Shown here: piece after piece, positions 28,007 to 38,250 of the stretch
Numbering within the stretch: the first letter of the stretch is position 1
Layout of the letters: the number at the start of each line of letters is the position of its first letter
Source of the DNA: Trebonia sp963774945
GTDB lineage: Bacteria; Actinomycetota; Actinomycetes; Streptosporangiales; Streptosporangiaceae
Length of the DNA stretch: 64,000 nt
Direction: 5' to 3'
Assembly (NCBI GenBank): GCA_963774945.1
Contig: CAVZHA010000007.1
Coordinates: 620,001 to 684,000 of the forward strand
Position numbers and translations under genes: made by a program
Notes under the pieces: model-generated
What the model saw: only the letters and a program-made list of their open reading frames with translations
Told to the model about the DNA's origin: nothing
Database searches by the model: none

Positions 28007-28606
28007 CTAGGTGGTTATCCGGTCTCGCACCCAGGCGGCCACCGTGTCGGCGACCTCGGACGGCGATTGCCTGGTGGTGTCGATGACCGGCTCGAGGTTC
28101 TCGCGCAGCCAGCGGCCGTAACCGGTCTGCTCGTCGATGTCCCGAGCGCGCCACCGGGGTCTGGCCTCGATGCGCCGCCGTCGTTCGTCGTCGGGGCAGT
28201 CGAGGACCAGGAAATGGATGTCCCCGACCCAGGCCCGCCCGGGCAGGTCGTCGAGATGCCCGGGGACGAACGGCGCCAGCAGCAGGGTCGGCAGGCCGTT
28301 CTGGGCGACGCCGTGCGCGACGTGCAGCCAGGTGTCGCGGAACGCGGTCCAGTCGACCTGACCGTCCCCGGCCGCGCGGCCGAGCGGGTCGATGAGCCAG
28401 TCGACGTCGAAGACGGCGCACCATCCGGCCATGCGGCTGAGCAGCTCGGGGAAGATCGTGGTCTTGCCGGACCCGGACGCGCCGGTGACGACGAAGAGCG
28501 GGCGATTAACCGCCTGGGCGTTGACGTCGCCGCAGGCCGGACACCGAGCGCCCCCGCCGTCTGGAGCCATGAGATGGGGGTCGTCGCATGCTTGGCAATA
28601 ATGCAC
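28007..28606 (-). CDS. P-loop nucleotide kinase-like protein with N-terminal zinc ribbon
   Basis: A 199-residue AAA_33-like kinase. An N-terminal zinc-ribbon pair (YCQACDD ... RCPACGD) precedes Walker A VVTGASGSGKTT. Downstream blocks FDVDWLID and HFLVLDCPDDERRRRIEARP resemble the acceptor and lid regions of small-molecule kinases. The start is GTG 28606. The added zinc ribbon is uncommon in this family. The substrate is unknown. It reads away from the gene at 28755. Confidence 0.8.
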   Translation of the reverse strand: MHYCQACDDPHLMAPDGGGARCPACGDVNAQAVNRPLFVVTGASGSGKTTIFPELLSRMAGWCAVFDVDWLIDPLGRAAGDGQVDWTAFRDTWLHVAHGVAQNGLPTLLLAPFVPGHLDDLPGRAWVGDIHFLVLDCPDDERRRRIEARPRWRARDIDEQTGYGRWLRENLEPVIDTTRQSPSEVADTVAAWVRDRITT

Positions 28607-28754
28607 GGCTCAATTCTGCCGGCCCGCTGCAACGGGATTTCGGGCCAGTGCGGCACCCCGCCATCGTAGGCCGGGACCCTGGTGAGCGACAGTGGTGCGA
28701 AGGGGGTGGCGCCGGTGGCACTCTAGGGGGACGGCGATCATGAGGAGATCAGCG

Positions 28755-29030
28755 ATGACCCAGCCCCAGGGCTCCCCCGCGCTACAGCGCACCCCGCTCA
28801 GCGCTGACGAGAAGGCGCGGGCCGAGGCTAACTTCGTGCCCTATGTCGCCGAGGCGCTGGTCGCCAGGGGACGGTTCCGGGTGACCGCTGACAGCCCGGA
28901 GATGGTGGAGCTGTTCCAGAAGGTCGCCAGAAGGGCGGGGGACGTGCTCCGGCGTCCGGTGGTCAGCTATGCCAACGGCAGGGAAATCGTGATCACCTTT
29001 GGCCACGAGGCCCCCTGCCTCACGCTTTAG
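28755..29030 (+). CDS. Small hypothetical protein
   Basis: A 91-residue protein of natural composition (LSADEKARAEANFVPYVAEA, FQKVARRAGDVLRRPVVSYA). No domain recognised. ATG 28755 follows GAGGAGATC. Its last bases meet the remnant of a HIT hydrolase on the opposite strand. Confidence 0.6.
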   Translation: MTQPQGSPALQRTPLSADEKARAEANFVPYVAEALVARGRFRVTADSPEMVELFQKVARRAGDVLRRPVVSYANGREIVITFGHEAPCLTL

Positions 29031-29259
29031 GAACGTGGTGCCTGGCAGTTGGTCGAGTGTGGCCCCGATGGCCTCCCGAAGTGGGTTATGTCGCGGACCG
29101 AGCGCGAATTCCTGGCTCGTCCAGCGCTCCTCCGAATACAGCCAGACCGGCCCGGTAACCAATTCCTCGGGCTCCCACTCGAATCGGGGCCATACATGCG
29201 CGTGCAGGAAGGTGCCGCTGCGCGCTGCCGATCCGGTCCGTCCGCCAGTCATCGCTCAT
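29030..29259 (-). pseudogene. Remnant of a HIT-family (diadenosine tetraphosphate hydrolase-like) gene with internal deletion
   Basis: The first 15 codons read MSDDWRTDRIGSAQR, the usual start of this actinobacterial HIT-like protein. Directly after, in another frame, comes GTFLHAHVWPRFEWEPEELV and GPVWLYSEERWTSQEFALGP, the C-terminal third with the HxHxxP-type histidine motif. The middle of about 80 residues is missing, so the gene has a deletion and is out of frame. The remnant is the only recognisable content of this stretch; between it and the GH6 gene (29260-29459) I see nothing. Confidence 0.7.
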
Positions 29260-29459
29260 GGCGCAGAACCGTACGGCAACCTGATCACGGCTGACCAGCG
29301 AGCCCGCCATGTAATTTTCGCCCGCCTGGACGGCTTTCCGCAGGCTGGCACGGGCAGCAACGGTATGGCCAGCACGTTGCCTGTACACCCTGCCAGCTCA
29401 GGCCTATGGTCGCGGCAGTCAAGCCCACCGCGGATACCGCCGTGGTTAGGGGCGCCATG

Positions 29460-29473
29460 ACACCTGGAGGTGT
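29460..29473 (+). promoter_or_regulatory. Hairpin enclosing the GH6 ribosome-binding site
   Basis: ACACCT-GG-AGGTGT is a perfect 6-bp inverted repeat whose right arm and loop are the GGAGGTG ribosome site of the gene at 29480. The tiny loop makes a stable hairpin unlikely, but the CACCT arm could mask the site. Confidence 0.35.
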
Positions 29474-29479
29474 GCTGAC

Positions 29480-31838
29480 ATGAGACTGCGAGCGCGACCC
29501 GCGATGCGGCGGTTGCGCAGGACGATCACGGTGGCCGGGGCGGCCTTGCTGGCCGCGCTTCGGCCTGGCCGTGGCCGGCGGCGCGGCGGCCGTCACCGGC
29601 GGTGGCCGCCACCTCGTCGTGCGCCGCCGCCTACAGCGTGCCGACCGACTGGGGCAGCGGCTTCACCGCGAACCTGACCATCACCGACAACGGCACCGCG
29701 GCCATCACCGGCTGGACGGTGACCTACACCTACGCCGGCAACCAGACCCTGGCCAACGGCTGGAACGGCAACTGGACCCAGTCCGGCAAGACCGTCACCG
29801 TCACCAACGAGTCCTACAACGGCAGCCTGGCCGCCGGCGCCTCCACCTCAGCCGGGGCCAACTTCAACTACTCCGGCACCAACGCCGCGCCCGACCTCGG
29901 TCACCTGCACCCCCGCCGGGTCCACCACCCCGCCGCCCGCCGGCTCCATCACCGCGACCCCGGCCAGCCTGAACGTCACCCAGGGCAAGACCGGCACGTT
30001 CACCCTCGCCCTGTCGCAGGCGCCCACCGCGAACGTCACCGTGACCGTCTCCGGCAGCGGCAACGCCGGGCTGACCGCCTCCCCCGCCAGCCTGACCTTC
30101 ACCCCGGCCAACTTCGCCACCGCGCAGACGGTCACCGTGACCGCCAACGCCACCGGCACCGGCGACCACCACCTTCACCGCCAGCGGCGGCGGCTACACC
30201 TCCGCCGTCGTCACCGCCACCGAGGTCGCGTCCACCACCGGCACGCCCAGCCTGCAGGTGACTCCCGCCTCGCAGACCATCACCCAGGGCGGCACCGGGA
30301 CGGTCGGGGTATCGCTGTCCTCGGCGCCGTCCGCCAACGTGACCGTGTCGGTGGCGCGGACCTCAGGGAACACCGGCCTGTCGGTGACCGCCGGCAGCTC
30401 GCTGACGTTCACGCCGACCAACTTCGCGTCGGCGCAGAGCGTGACGATCACCGCGGACAGCTCAAGCAGCGGGGCGGCGACGTTCACCGTGAGCGCGACC
30501 GGCCTTACCTCGGTGACGTTCACCGCCACCGAGGCCGCCGCCTGCACCAGCAACTGCGCGGCGCACGTGGCGGACCCGTTCACCGGGGCCAAGCCGTACC
30601 TGAACCCGGACTACGTCGCTGAAGTCAAGACCCAGGCGGCCGCCGACGGGAACCCCGCGGCCGAGCTGGCGGTAGCGAACTACCAGACCGCTATCTGGCT
30701 GGACACGATGGCGTCCATCGCCGGCGGCACCACCGCCACCGGCACCCGCACCGGCCTGCAGCAGCAGCTCACCGACGCCGCTGCCCAGGGCACCACGGCC
30801 ACCCCGTCCCTGGTCGAGATCGTGATCTACGACCTGCCTGGCCGGGACTGCGCGGCGCTGGCGTCGAACGGTGAGATCCCGGCGACCGCGGCCGGGCTGA
30901 CCGAGTACGAGACCCAGTACATCAACCCGATCGCCTCGATCCTGCAGCAGTTCGCCAGCTCGCCCATCCGGGTTGTCGCGATCATCGAGCCGGACTCGCT
31001 GCCGAACGTGGTCACCAACCAGTCCAAGTCGGCGTGCGCTACCGCGACGCCGTACTACGAGACTGGGACCACCTACGCGCTGAACGCGCTGCACGCGATC
31101 CCGAACGTGTACAACTACATGGACATCGCGCACTCAGCGTGGCTCGGCTGGCCGAGCAACATGAGCGCCACGCCTGCCGTGTACAACACGGTGGTCAAGA
31201 ACACCACGGCCGGGTACGCCAGCATCGACGGGTTCATCAGCGACACGGCGAACTACACCCCGACCCAGGAGCCGCTGCTGACCAACCCGACCCTGCAGAT
31301 CGGCGGCCAGAACGTCGACTCGGCGACCTTCTACCAGTTCAACCCGACGTTCGACGAGCTCAGCTACGACACCGCGATGTACAACACGCTGGTGTCGGCC
31401 GGGTTCCCGTCGAGCAAGAAGTTCCTGATCGACACCTCGCGCAACGGCTGGGGTCCGACCCACCCGACGACGATCACCTCGGCGTCGGACGTCAACACCT
31501 ACGTCAGCGACAACAAGATCGACAAGCGGCCGTTCCGCGGTGACTGGTGCAACCAGAACAACGCGGGCATCGGCGCGCGGCCGACCGACCAGCCGTTCGG
31601 CTCGTCGTCTCCGATCCTGGCGTTCGTCTGGATCAAGCCACCGGGCGAGTCCGACGGTGACTACCCGACCTCCACCCACACCCACGGTGACCCGCACTGC
31701 GACCCGAACGGCACCAACACCGACGGCAACGGCGGCACCTACTCCACCGGCTCGATCCCTGGCTTCGACGTCCCGGCCGGCATGATGTTCCCCGCTGAGT
31801 TCCAGATGCTGGTCAAGAACGCCTTCCCAGCCCTGTAA
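29480..31838 (+). CDS. Secreted GH6 cellulase (exoglucanase) with N-terminal CBM2 and beta-sandwich modules (frame-broken)
   Basis: Module order: signal peptide (RRTITVAGAALLAA), CBM2 (TSSCAAAYSVPTDWGSGFTA to NESYNGSLAAG), two beta-sandwich repeats of about 90 residues (SITATPASLNVTQGKTGTFT type), then a GH6 domain. GH6 hallmarks are VVAIIEPDSLPN with the catalytic Asp, YNYMDIAHSAWLGW, FLIDTSRNGWG and FVWIKPPGESDG. The insert HTHGDPHCDPNG is typical of cellobiohydrolase-type members, so crystalline cellulose is the likely substrate. Breaks lie near 29565, 29892 and 30166. The CBM2 module is nearly identical to that of the GH5 gene ending at 33673. A strong terminator follows. Confidence 0.88.
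29605..30225 (+). repeat. Arm 1 of a roughly 0.6-kb near-identical inverted duplication (CBM2 plus beta-sandwich)
   Basis: The DNA is almost identical to the reverse complement of about 35034-35655, with only scattered substitutions. The protein of the CBM2 module is the same over about 95 residues. Boundaries are approximate. Confidence 0.85.
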
Positions 31839-31870
31839 CCCGCGCGGACTCACTTATTGAGGCACGAGAA

Positions 31871-31904
31871 CCGCCCCCTGCCGTTCCGGAACGGCAGGGG
31901 GCGG
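31871..31904. terminator. Perfect 34-bp palindrome between convergent cellulase genes
   Basis: CCGCCCCCTGCCGTTCC followed directly by its complement, with no loop bases beyond the fold. It lies between the GH6 and GH5 stop codons and suits a bidirectional terminator, although no U-tract follows. Confidence 0.75.
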
Positions 31905-31929
31905 ACTCGTTGTGCGGGAGCGGAACTCG

Positions 31930-33543
31930 TCAGCAGGTGATCGAGAGGCTCGATGGCGCCGTCCCGCTGGCCGTGAACCCGATCGTGACCGAGCTTCCCG
32001 GGCGAGATGCTCCCGTTGTACGGCTCGTTGGTCACCGTGACGTTCGCCCCGGACTGGGTGAACACGCCGCTCCAGTCGCTGCTGACCTGCTGGCCGCCGG
32101 GCAACGTCCAGCTCGCCGTCCAGCTGCTGGTCGCGCCGCTGCCCGCGTTGCTGATGACGCACCTGGGCCTGGAAGCCGCCGGACCAGGAGTTCACCACCG
32201 AGTACGCGCACGACAGCGTGCGGCCGGGGGCGGGCTACTCGGCGGCGGCGTGCCGTTGCCGGCCCCGGGCAGCGGGAACTGGATCCCGGCCAGCAGCGAC
32301 TGCTTCAGCGCGCTGACCGGGGTGGGATCGTAGTCGTTGTCCAGCAGGTCGTAGGAGTCCTCGCCGTTGAGCGCCCAGTAGGTCCAGCCCATCGCCGGGT
32401 TGCTCTTGATGTAGGACACCAGGCTCTGGAACCACTGGCCCTGCGAGCCCGCGGCGCTGGACTCGACGTCGGACGGCGGTGTTGTCGGTGCCGAACTCGC
32501 CGACCCACACCGGCGCGGTGCCCTGCGCGTAGATGTAGCCCCAGTACTTGTTCCACACGGCGTCCAGGCTGGCCGGGGTGGTGGAGGAGTTGAACCAGGC
32601 CTGCTGGAACAGGCTGGCCCGTAGTCGTGCGCGGAGTAGACGACGTGCCCGGGTGAGCTCAGCATCACCGGGAACTGCGCGACGCCCTGCAGGTCGCCGC
32701 CCCACCAGGTGGTGTCGAAGCCGCCGGACGCCGACGCGTCAGGGAACTCGCTGATGCCCTCGCAGAAGATCAGCGCGTTCGGGTCCACCGCGAGGATCGC
32801 GTTGCCGGCCTGCTCGTAGGCGAGCCGGACGTCGGTGGTCGTGTCGCCGGTGCCCCAGGTGGCGCCCTGGGCGTAGGTGTCACCGGCCGGGGTGTGCGGC
32901 TCGTTGCGCAGGTCGAACCCGATCACCGTCGGGTTGCCCGCGAACATCTTCGCCAGCGTCGCCCAGTCGTTGACCCAGTCCTGGCTGGTGTAGGTGCTGG
33001 TGTACCACAGGCCGTTCTGCTCGGCGGACTCGCCGGCCTCGGAGCGGTGGTCGTCGAGGATGACCTTCAGCCCGGCCTGCCCGGCGGCGGTGACGATCTT
33101 CTGCAGGTCCTGCAGCGCGTTCAGGCCCTTGAGGTCGGCGTTGATGGGCCGCCGGTGTTGTTGCTGAACGACAGGTTCTGCGGCACGATCGGGGTCTCCA
33201 CCATCTGGTTGGAGAACGGGATGCGGATCGTGTTGTAGCCGAGCGCGGCGATGTCGTTGATGATCGTGTGGTAGTCCTGCACCCACAGGCCGTGCGCGAT
33301 CTCGTCCGGCGTCTCGAAGCCGTACCAGTTGATGCCGGCGATGCGGACCGGGTTGCCGTTCGAGTCGAGGATCTGGTTACCGCTGGTGTGCCAGTACCCG
33401 GCGCCGACGCCGGGCGAGGTGGCCGCCGCGGCCGCGCCGGCCCCGGCCGCGGTCGTCACCGCCACCGAGCCGGCCGCGGCAAACGTCGCGGTGAGAGCCC
33501 CGGCCAGCGTCGCGCCCAGCCGACGGCGTGTCACAAGGGTCAT
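31930..33543 (-). CDS. Secreted GH5 endoglucanase with C-terminal CBM2 (frame-broken)
   Basis: A signal peptide with twin arginines (MTLVTRRRLGATLAGALTAT) is followed by a GH5 domain starting YWHTSGNQILDSNGNPVRIA. Its acid/base is in FDLRNEPHTP and its nucleophile in VWVGEFGTDN. A PPPSSPPP linker and a C-terminal CBM2 (VNSWSGGFQAQV, SSDWSGVFTQSGANVTVTNE) end in APSSLSITC. Frames change at about 33145, 32625, 32490 and in the CBM2; the stop at 31930 is from the frame giving the normal CBM2 end. AAGGAG precedes the ATG. The product cleaves internal beta-1,4-glucosidic bonds. It is downstream of the other GH5 gene, 129 bases apart. Confidence 0.85.
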
Positions 33544-33672
33544 TGTTCGTTCTCCTTCCGGAAAGAAAGGCCCGGCCAGGCGGCGTGCACCGCCTGGCCG
33601 GGCGACGCGCGGCGGGCGCCGCGCGCGGTCGCGGGCCTCGCCGCCTCGATGCCGGCCTCAGCGCCGCCGGCC

Positions 33673-35766
33673 TCAGCCGGCGGGCAGGGCCTGCAAGATG
33701 GACTTGTAGGCCGCGCCGTAAGCGGTCGGCGTACCGGTGTAGTCGGTGATCAGACCGGGACCGCTTGAGCAGGCGAAGTCGGCGTTCCAGGCCCAGGCGA
33801 GGAAGCTGATGCCGTCCGACTCCATCCAGGTCGTCAGCGGGGTGATGTAGGTTCCGGCGCAGTCGTTCTCGCCGATCTCGCCGGCGACCACCGGAACCGA
33901 CGCGGCGACCGGGGCCACCTGCGACGTCCAGCACGACTGCGTGCTGCACGCGTTGAAGTTGTAGGAGTGCCAGGACGCGACCAGGTTGTGGTCCGGGTCG
34001 GTCGGCTCGTGCTGCAGCCATTGCGGTCAGGTCGTTGGACTACTCCAGGCCACCGAGCATGAGGACGTTGTTCGCGCCGGCGGAGCGGACCGCGTTGACC
34101 AGCGTCTGCATGCCTGCGACCGGTGTAGCTGATGCCGACGCAGGAGCTGCCGCCGTTCAGCCAGCACTGCCAGCCCTCGGTCTCGTTGGTGCTGTCGGCC
34201 TGCTCCGGGAACGGCTCGTTGAACAGGTCGAAGATCACCGCGTCGTTGCCCTTGAAGGTGTTCGCCACCGACGTCCAGAACGGGATCGCCTGTGCCGCGT
34301 CCGGCATCGGCTTCTGGCAGAACGACTCGGCCTGGTTGCTCGAGGTGCAACTGCCCTGACCCGGGCCGGTGTAGGTACCGTCGGTCCAGTGCAGGTCGAG
34401 GATGGCGACGATGCCGTTGGAGTTCAGCAAGCTGACGTAGCTCTTGATCGCGTTGATGTAGTTGGCGCCCGCGTCGGCGGAGTTGACATACGATTCGGCG
34501 TTCCAGCACGCCTCGTTCAGCGGCACGCGCACCGCGTTGACCGGTCCCCAGCTCTTCATCGCGGTGATGGACGCCTGGTCATTCGGGCCGTCGAAGATGC
34601 CGTTGCCCTGAACGCACGCGTACTCGGTGCCGGAGCGGTCCACGCCATGCAGCACGACCGTGTTGCCGTTGGCGTCGACCAGCTTGTTGCCCGACACGTG
34701 CAACTGCGGTGCGGAGCCCGTCGCCGGCGCCACCTCGGTGGCGGTGACGGTCGCGCCGGTGTAGCCGCTGGCGCTGGCGGTGAAGGTGGTCGCGCCGGTG
34801 CCGCTCGAGTTGGCGGTCACGGTGACGGTCTGGGCGGTGGAGAAGTTCGACGGGGTGAACGTCAGGCTCGTCGGCGACTCCGTCAGCCCGGCGTTGCCGC
34901 TGGCCGCGATGGCCACCGTGACGTTCGCCGTGGGCGCCTTCGACAGCGCCAGGGTGAACGTGCCGGTGGCGCCCTGGGTCACGTTGAGGCTGGCCGGGGT
35001 CGCGGTGATCGAGCCGCCGCCGGTGCTGCCGGTGACCTCGGTGGCGGTGACGACGGCGGAGGTGTAGCCGCCGCCGCTGGCGGTGAAGGTGGTGGTCCCG
35101 GTGCCGGTGGCGTTGGCGGTCACGGTGACCGTCTGGGCGGTGGCGAAGTTCGACGGGGTGAACGTCAGGCTCGTCGGGGACGCGGTCAGCCCGGCGTTGC
35201 CGCTGGCTGCGACGGACACGGTGACGTTCGCGGTGGGCGCCTGCGACAGGGCGAGGGTGAACGTGCCGGTCTTGCCCTGGGTGACGTTCAGGCTGGCCGG
35301 GGTCGCGGTGATGGAGCCGGTCGGCGGCGGGGTGGTGGACCCGGCGGGGGTGCAGGTGACGGAGGTCGGGCGCGGCGTTGGTGCCGGAGTAGTTGAAGTT
35401 GGCGCCGGCTGAGGTGGAGGCGCCGGCGGCGAGGCTGCCGTTGTAGGACTCGTTGGTGACGGTGACGGTCTTGCCGGACTGGGTCCAGTTGCCGTTCCAG
35501 CCGTTGGCCAGGGTCTGGTTGCCGGCGTAGGTGTAGGTCACCGTCCAGCCGGTGATGGCCGCGGTGCCGTTGTCGGTGATGGTCAGGTTCGCGGTGAAGC
35601 CGCTGCCCCAGTCGGTCGGCACGCTGTAGGCGGCGGCGCACGACGAGGTCGCCGCCACGGCCGGGACCGCCTCCGCGCCGCCGGCCACGGCCAGGCCGAA
35701 CGCGGCCAGCAACGCCGCCCCGACCACCATGATCGTCTTGCGGGATCTTCTCAGCGAGAGTCTCAT
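33673..35766 (-). CDS. Secreted CBM2-beta-sandwich-GH5 cellulase (frame-broken, with an in-frame TAG)
   Basis: Module order: signal peptide (KTIMVVGAALLAAFGLAVAG), CBM2, two beta-sandwich repeats, then GH5. The GH5 domain starts LHVSGNKLVDANGNTVVLHG, has its acid/base in FDLFNEPFPEQ and nucleophile in VVAGEIGEND, and ends SILQALPAG. Breaks occur near 35375, 34125 and about 34030-33910. Around 34050 the natural frame reads GGLE-TAG-SNDL where this family normally has Tyr, a second kind of damage. GGAGGT precedes ATG 35766. The upstream leader contains stacked palindromes. It acts with the neighbouring GH6 and GH5 enzymes on cellulose. Confidence 0.83.
35034..35655 (-). repeat. Arm 2 of the inverted CBM2/beta-sandwich duplication
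   Basis: Reverse complement of about 29605-30225. Both arms share the same frame-breaking GCGCCCGACCTC context at the end of the CBM2 module, where GCGCCCACCTC would keep the frame. Confidence 0.85.
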
Positions 35767-35833
35767 CAGCAAGCACCTCCATGAAGTCGCGATAGCGCAT
35801 CGGCCAGCGCCTTTGCGGGCAAGCGACGGGTGC

Positions 35834-35851
35834 GAAGGCGCCTTCCGGAAG
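35834..35851. promoter_or_regulatory. Two overlapping palindromes in the leader of the GH5 gene
   Basis: GAAGGCGCCTTC (35834-35845) and CTTCCGGAAG (35842-35851) are both perfect palindromes and overlap by four bases. They lie about 70-85 bases before the GH5 start, a natural site for a LacI-type repressor. Confidence 0.45.
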
Positions 35852-36170
35852 CTAAGTCCGGCGACTATAACGGTCAAGTAAACGCGGTGCGGCGGGCCGT
35901 AAAAGCGGAGGCAGCAGCGCTATCGGGAAATGGAACTTTCACGTGTTCCGATGGTTGTGATGGTTGAACCGCTGGAGCGAGACGCGCGCTGGACGAGCGG
36001 CGAGCCCTCGTGAGAGCTCGACTGGCAGGCTTGCGAGCGAACGCTGGCGGCGCCCGACCGGCGCGATCTCGGCACCGCCACGTGCACGAACATGAAATTT
36101 CATTTCCAGCCCCCGCCGCATTCGGACGGCTTCGGAAGGTGTCCGTAAATTTTTCGAACGACATGCCTAT

Positions 36171-36193
36171 TGCGAACGTTTCAGAGACGTTTC
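36171..36193. promoter_or_regulatory. Tandem LacI-type operator-like sites before the LacI gene
   Basis: TGCGAACGTTTCA and GAGACGTTTC are adjacent near-palindromes with central CG, the usual design of LacI-family operators (GAAACGTTTC-like). They lie 66-88 bases before the regulator start, suggesting autoregulation. The rest of 35878-36258 is relatively AT-rich with no gene recognised. Confidence 0.5.
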
Positions 36194-36258
36194 AAAATGA
36201 AGCCCACAACTTAATCGGAGATCACTGGGGGGCCTTGAACACCTGCTGAAGAGAGGGC

Positions 36259-37294
36259 ATGGTGACGGTCACAGATCCGATGACGCATCCGACCGGGCTC
36301 CCGACGCTCGCGGATGTCGCTCATCTCGCCGGCGTTTCGTCGGCTACGGCATCACGCGTGCTGACTGGGTCGGCAAGGGTACGGCCGCAGACCAGGGACA
36401 GGGTCGAGCAGGCGATTACGCGACTCGGCTACGTGCGCAACCGGGCCGCCCGCTCGCCGTCGAGTCGCCGAGCGGCGTCCGTCGCGCTGGTCATGGGTGA
36501 GGAGCCGGTCAAGGTTTTCGCCGACCCGTTCTTCGCCCGCATGCTCGGATCGGTCAGCAGGGAGCTGTCCTTGGTCGATTTCCAGCTCGTCATGCTGACG
36601 CTGCACTCGCCCCGCGACCATTACACGGTGACCAGGTACCTGCGCAGCGGCCACGTGGACGGCGCGCTGTTCGTCTCCATGCACGACAGGCTGGACTTCG
36701 ACTACGAGAGCCTCGGCATACCGGTCGTGCTGTGCGGCCGGCCGGTCGCTGGCGGCGCCGCGCTGTCGTACGTCGACGCCGACAACATCGGCGGCGCCAG
36801 CGCCGCGGTGCGATACCTGCTCGACACCGGTCGCAAGGCGGTCGCCACGATCGCCGGGCCGCCGGACATGGCGGTGGGCATCGACCGGCTGCTCGGGTAT
36901 CGCCAGGCGCTGTGCGCTGTCGGCGTCCCCGACCCCGGCATGATCGCCTACGGCGATTTCAGCACGATGTCAGGGCAGCATGCGCTGCTACGGCTGGTCG
37001 ACCACCGTCCCGGCATCGACGCGGTGTTCGCGGCCTCGGACCTGATGGCCGCGGGCGCGCTGCACGCGCTGCGCCGGCTGGGCCGGCGCGTCCCGCGCGA
37101 CGTGGCCGTCATCGGGTTCGACGACCTGCCCGACCGCGCAGCAGACCGACCCGAGGCTCACCACGGTCCGCCAGCCGGTCGGCGCCATGGGAACCCGCAT
37201 GGTGACCGAGATCCTGGCCCAGATCGCCGACCCCGGCCGGGCGCCATCCCGCGTCGTGCTCGACACCCAGCTCATCGTGCGCGGTTCCGCCTGA
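36259..37294 (+). CDS. LacI-family transcriptional regulator, probable cellulase regulator (break near C-terminus)
   Basis: The N-terminal HTH is textbook: PTLADVAHLAGVSSATASRV followed by LTGSARVRPQTRDRVEQAI. The periplasmic-binding-like sensor domain contains VDADNIGGASAAVRYLLDTG and GIDAVFAASDLMAAGALHAL. After VIGFDDLP the frame breaks near 37135; the shifted frame ends LTTVRQPVGAMGTRMVTEIL to LIVRGSA, the normal family end. ATG 36259 follows a GAAGAGAGG site. Position beside three cellulase genes suggests it controls them in response to cello-oligosaccharide, as CelR/CebR do; the link is inferred. Confidence 0.9.
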
Positions 37295-37397
37295 CGCTCG
37301 CTCCCACCCCCAGTCCGTCGGCCGGCTTCCTGCCACCACTAGCCTGTGTCGGGGAAGTCGCCCCGCTCACTGCCTCATCGACACAGGATGGACGGCC

Positions 37398-37826
37398 ATG
37401 CCAGACCCTAATGACTGGAACCAGGGCATCATCACGGAGTTCCGTGCCAATGAAGGCCGCGTCGGCGGACCCTTCGAGGGCGCGACCATGATCCTGGTGC
37501 ATCACGTCGGCCGGACGAGCGGGAAGCAGTACACCACCCCGCTGGTGTACCTGCCGGGCGAGGGCGCCGACGACTCGATGTACATCTTCGCCTCCAAGGG
37601 CGGCGCGCCGACCAACCCCGCCTGGTACGGCAACCTGATCGCGGCGGGCGAGGCCACCGTTGAGGTGGGGACGAGCACCTTCCCCGTCACCATCACCGAG
37701 GTCACCGGCGCCGAGCGCGACCGCATCTACGCCGAGCAGGTCAAGCGCATGCCCGGCTTCGGCGACTACGCGAAGCAGACCGAGGGCATCCGCAAGATTC
37801 CGGTGCTCCGACTCACCCGACGCTAG
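37398..37826 (+). CDS. Ddn-like F420H2-dependent nitroreductase/quinone reductase
   Basis: A 142-residue split beta-barrel of the deazaflavin-dependent nitroreductase family (DUF385). Recognisable parts are VGGPFEGATMILVHHVGRTS followed by GKQYTTPLVY, and FASKGGAPTNPAWYGNLIA, the F420-binding region. Family members reduce quinones or xenobiotics with F420H2. Length is normal. It agrees with the other F420 enzyme at 8378 in pointing to F420 metabolism. Confidence 0.9.
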   Translation: MPDPNDWNQGIITEFRANEGRVGGPFEGATMILVHHVGRTSGKQYTTPLVYLPGEGADDSMYIFASKGGAPTNPAWYGNLIAAGEATVEVGTSTFPVTITEVTGAERDRIYAEQVKRMPGFGDYAKQTEGIRKIPVLRLTRR

Positions 37827-38250
37827 CCGAGCGCGGGTCGCCGGGACCGCGACTCACGGCGGACGCGTCAGTTCCTCAGCGTGACCCACGAGCCGGAGGT
37901 TGCGCTGTTGGCATGCCATCGACAGGAATTGAGCTGAATCGAGTCGCTCACGGTCCGTTCGATAAAACGGGTTTGATCTTTCCGGGCATCCTCGGTCCGA
38001 GCGCCGAGAGCACCAGTCCGCCGGTACCGCCGCAGCCGGACAACCTGCGCATGTCACCCGGTGTAACGATTGAGCGACCACAGAGGGCGATTGCCGGCAA
38101 TCCATTACAATCTATTAACCGCTGTTGCATGAACTGTCCCGTCGTCGAGTAGCGCACGCTCACTGCGTTCCAGCCGACGGTGACGAGCCCGATGGGAGTT
38201 CGGCATCTGGCAGCACCGAACACGCATCTGGCCCGGCAAGGAGTTCTCCC
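37827..38250. other. Intergenic region before the kinase gene
   Basis: No coding sequence that I recognise on either strand; base composition is closer to 60% GC than the surroundings. AAGGAGTT at 38238-38245 is the ribosome site of the kinase. Confidence 0.5.
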
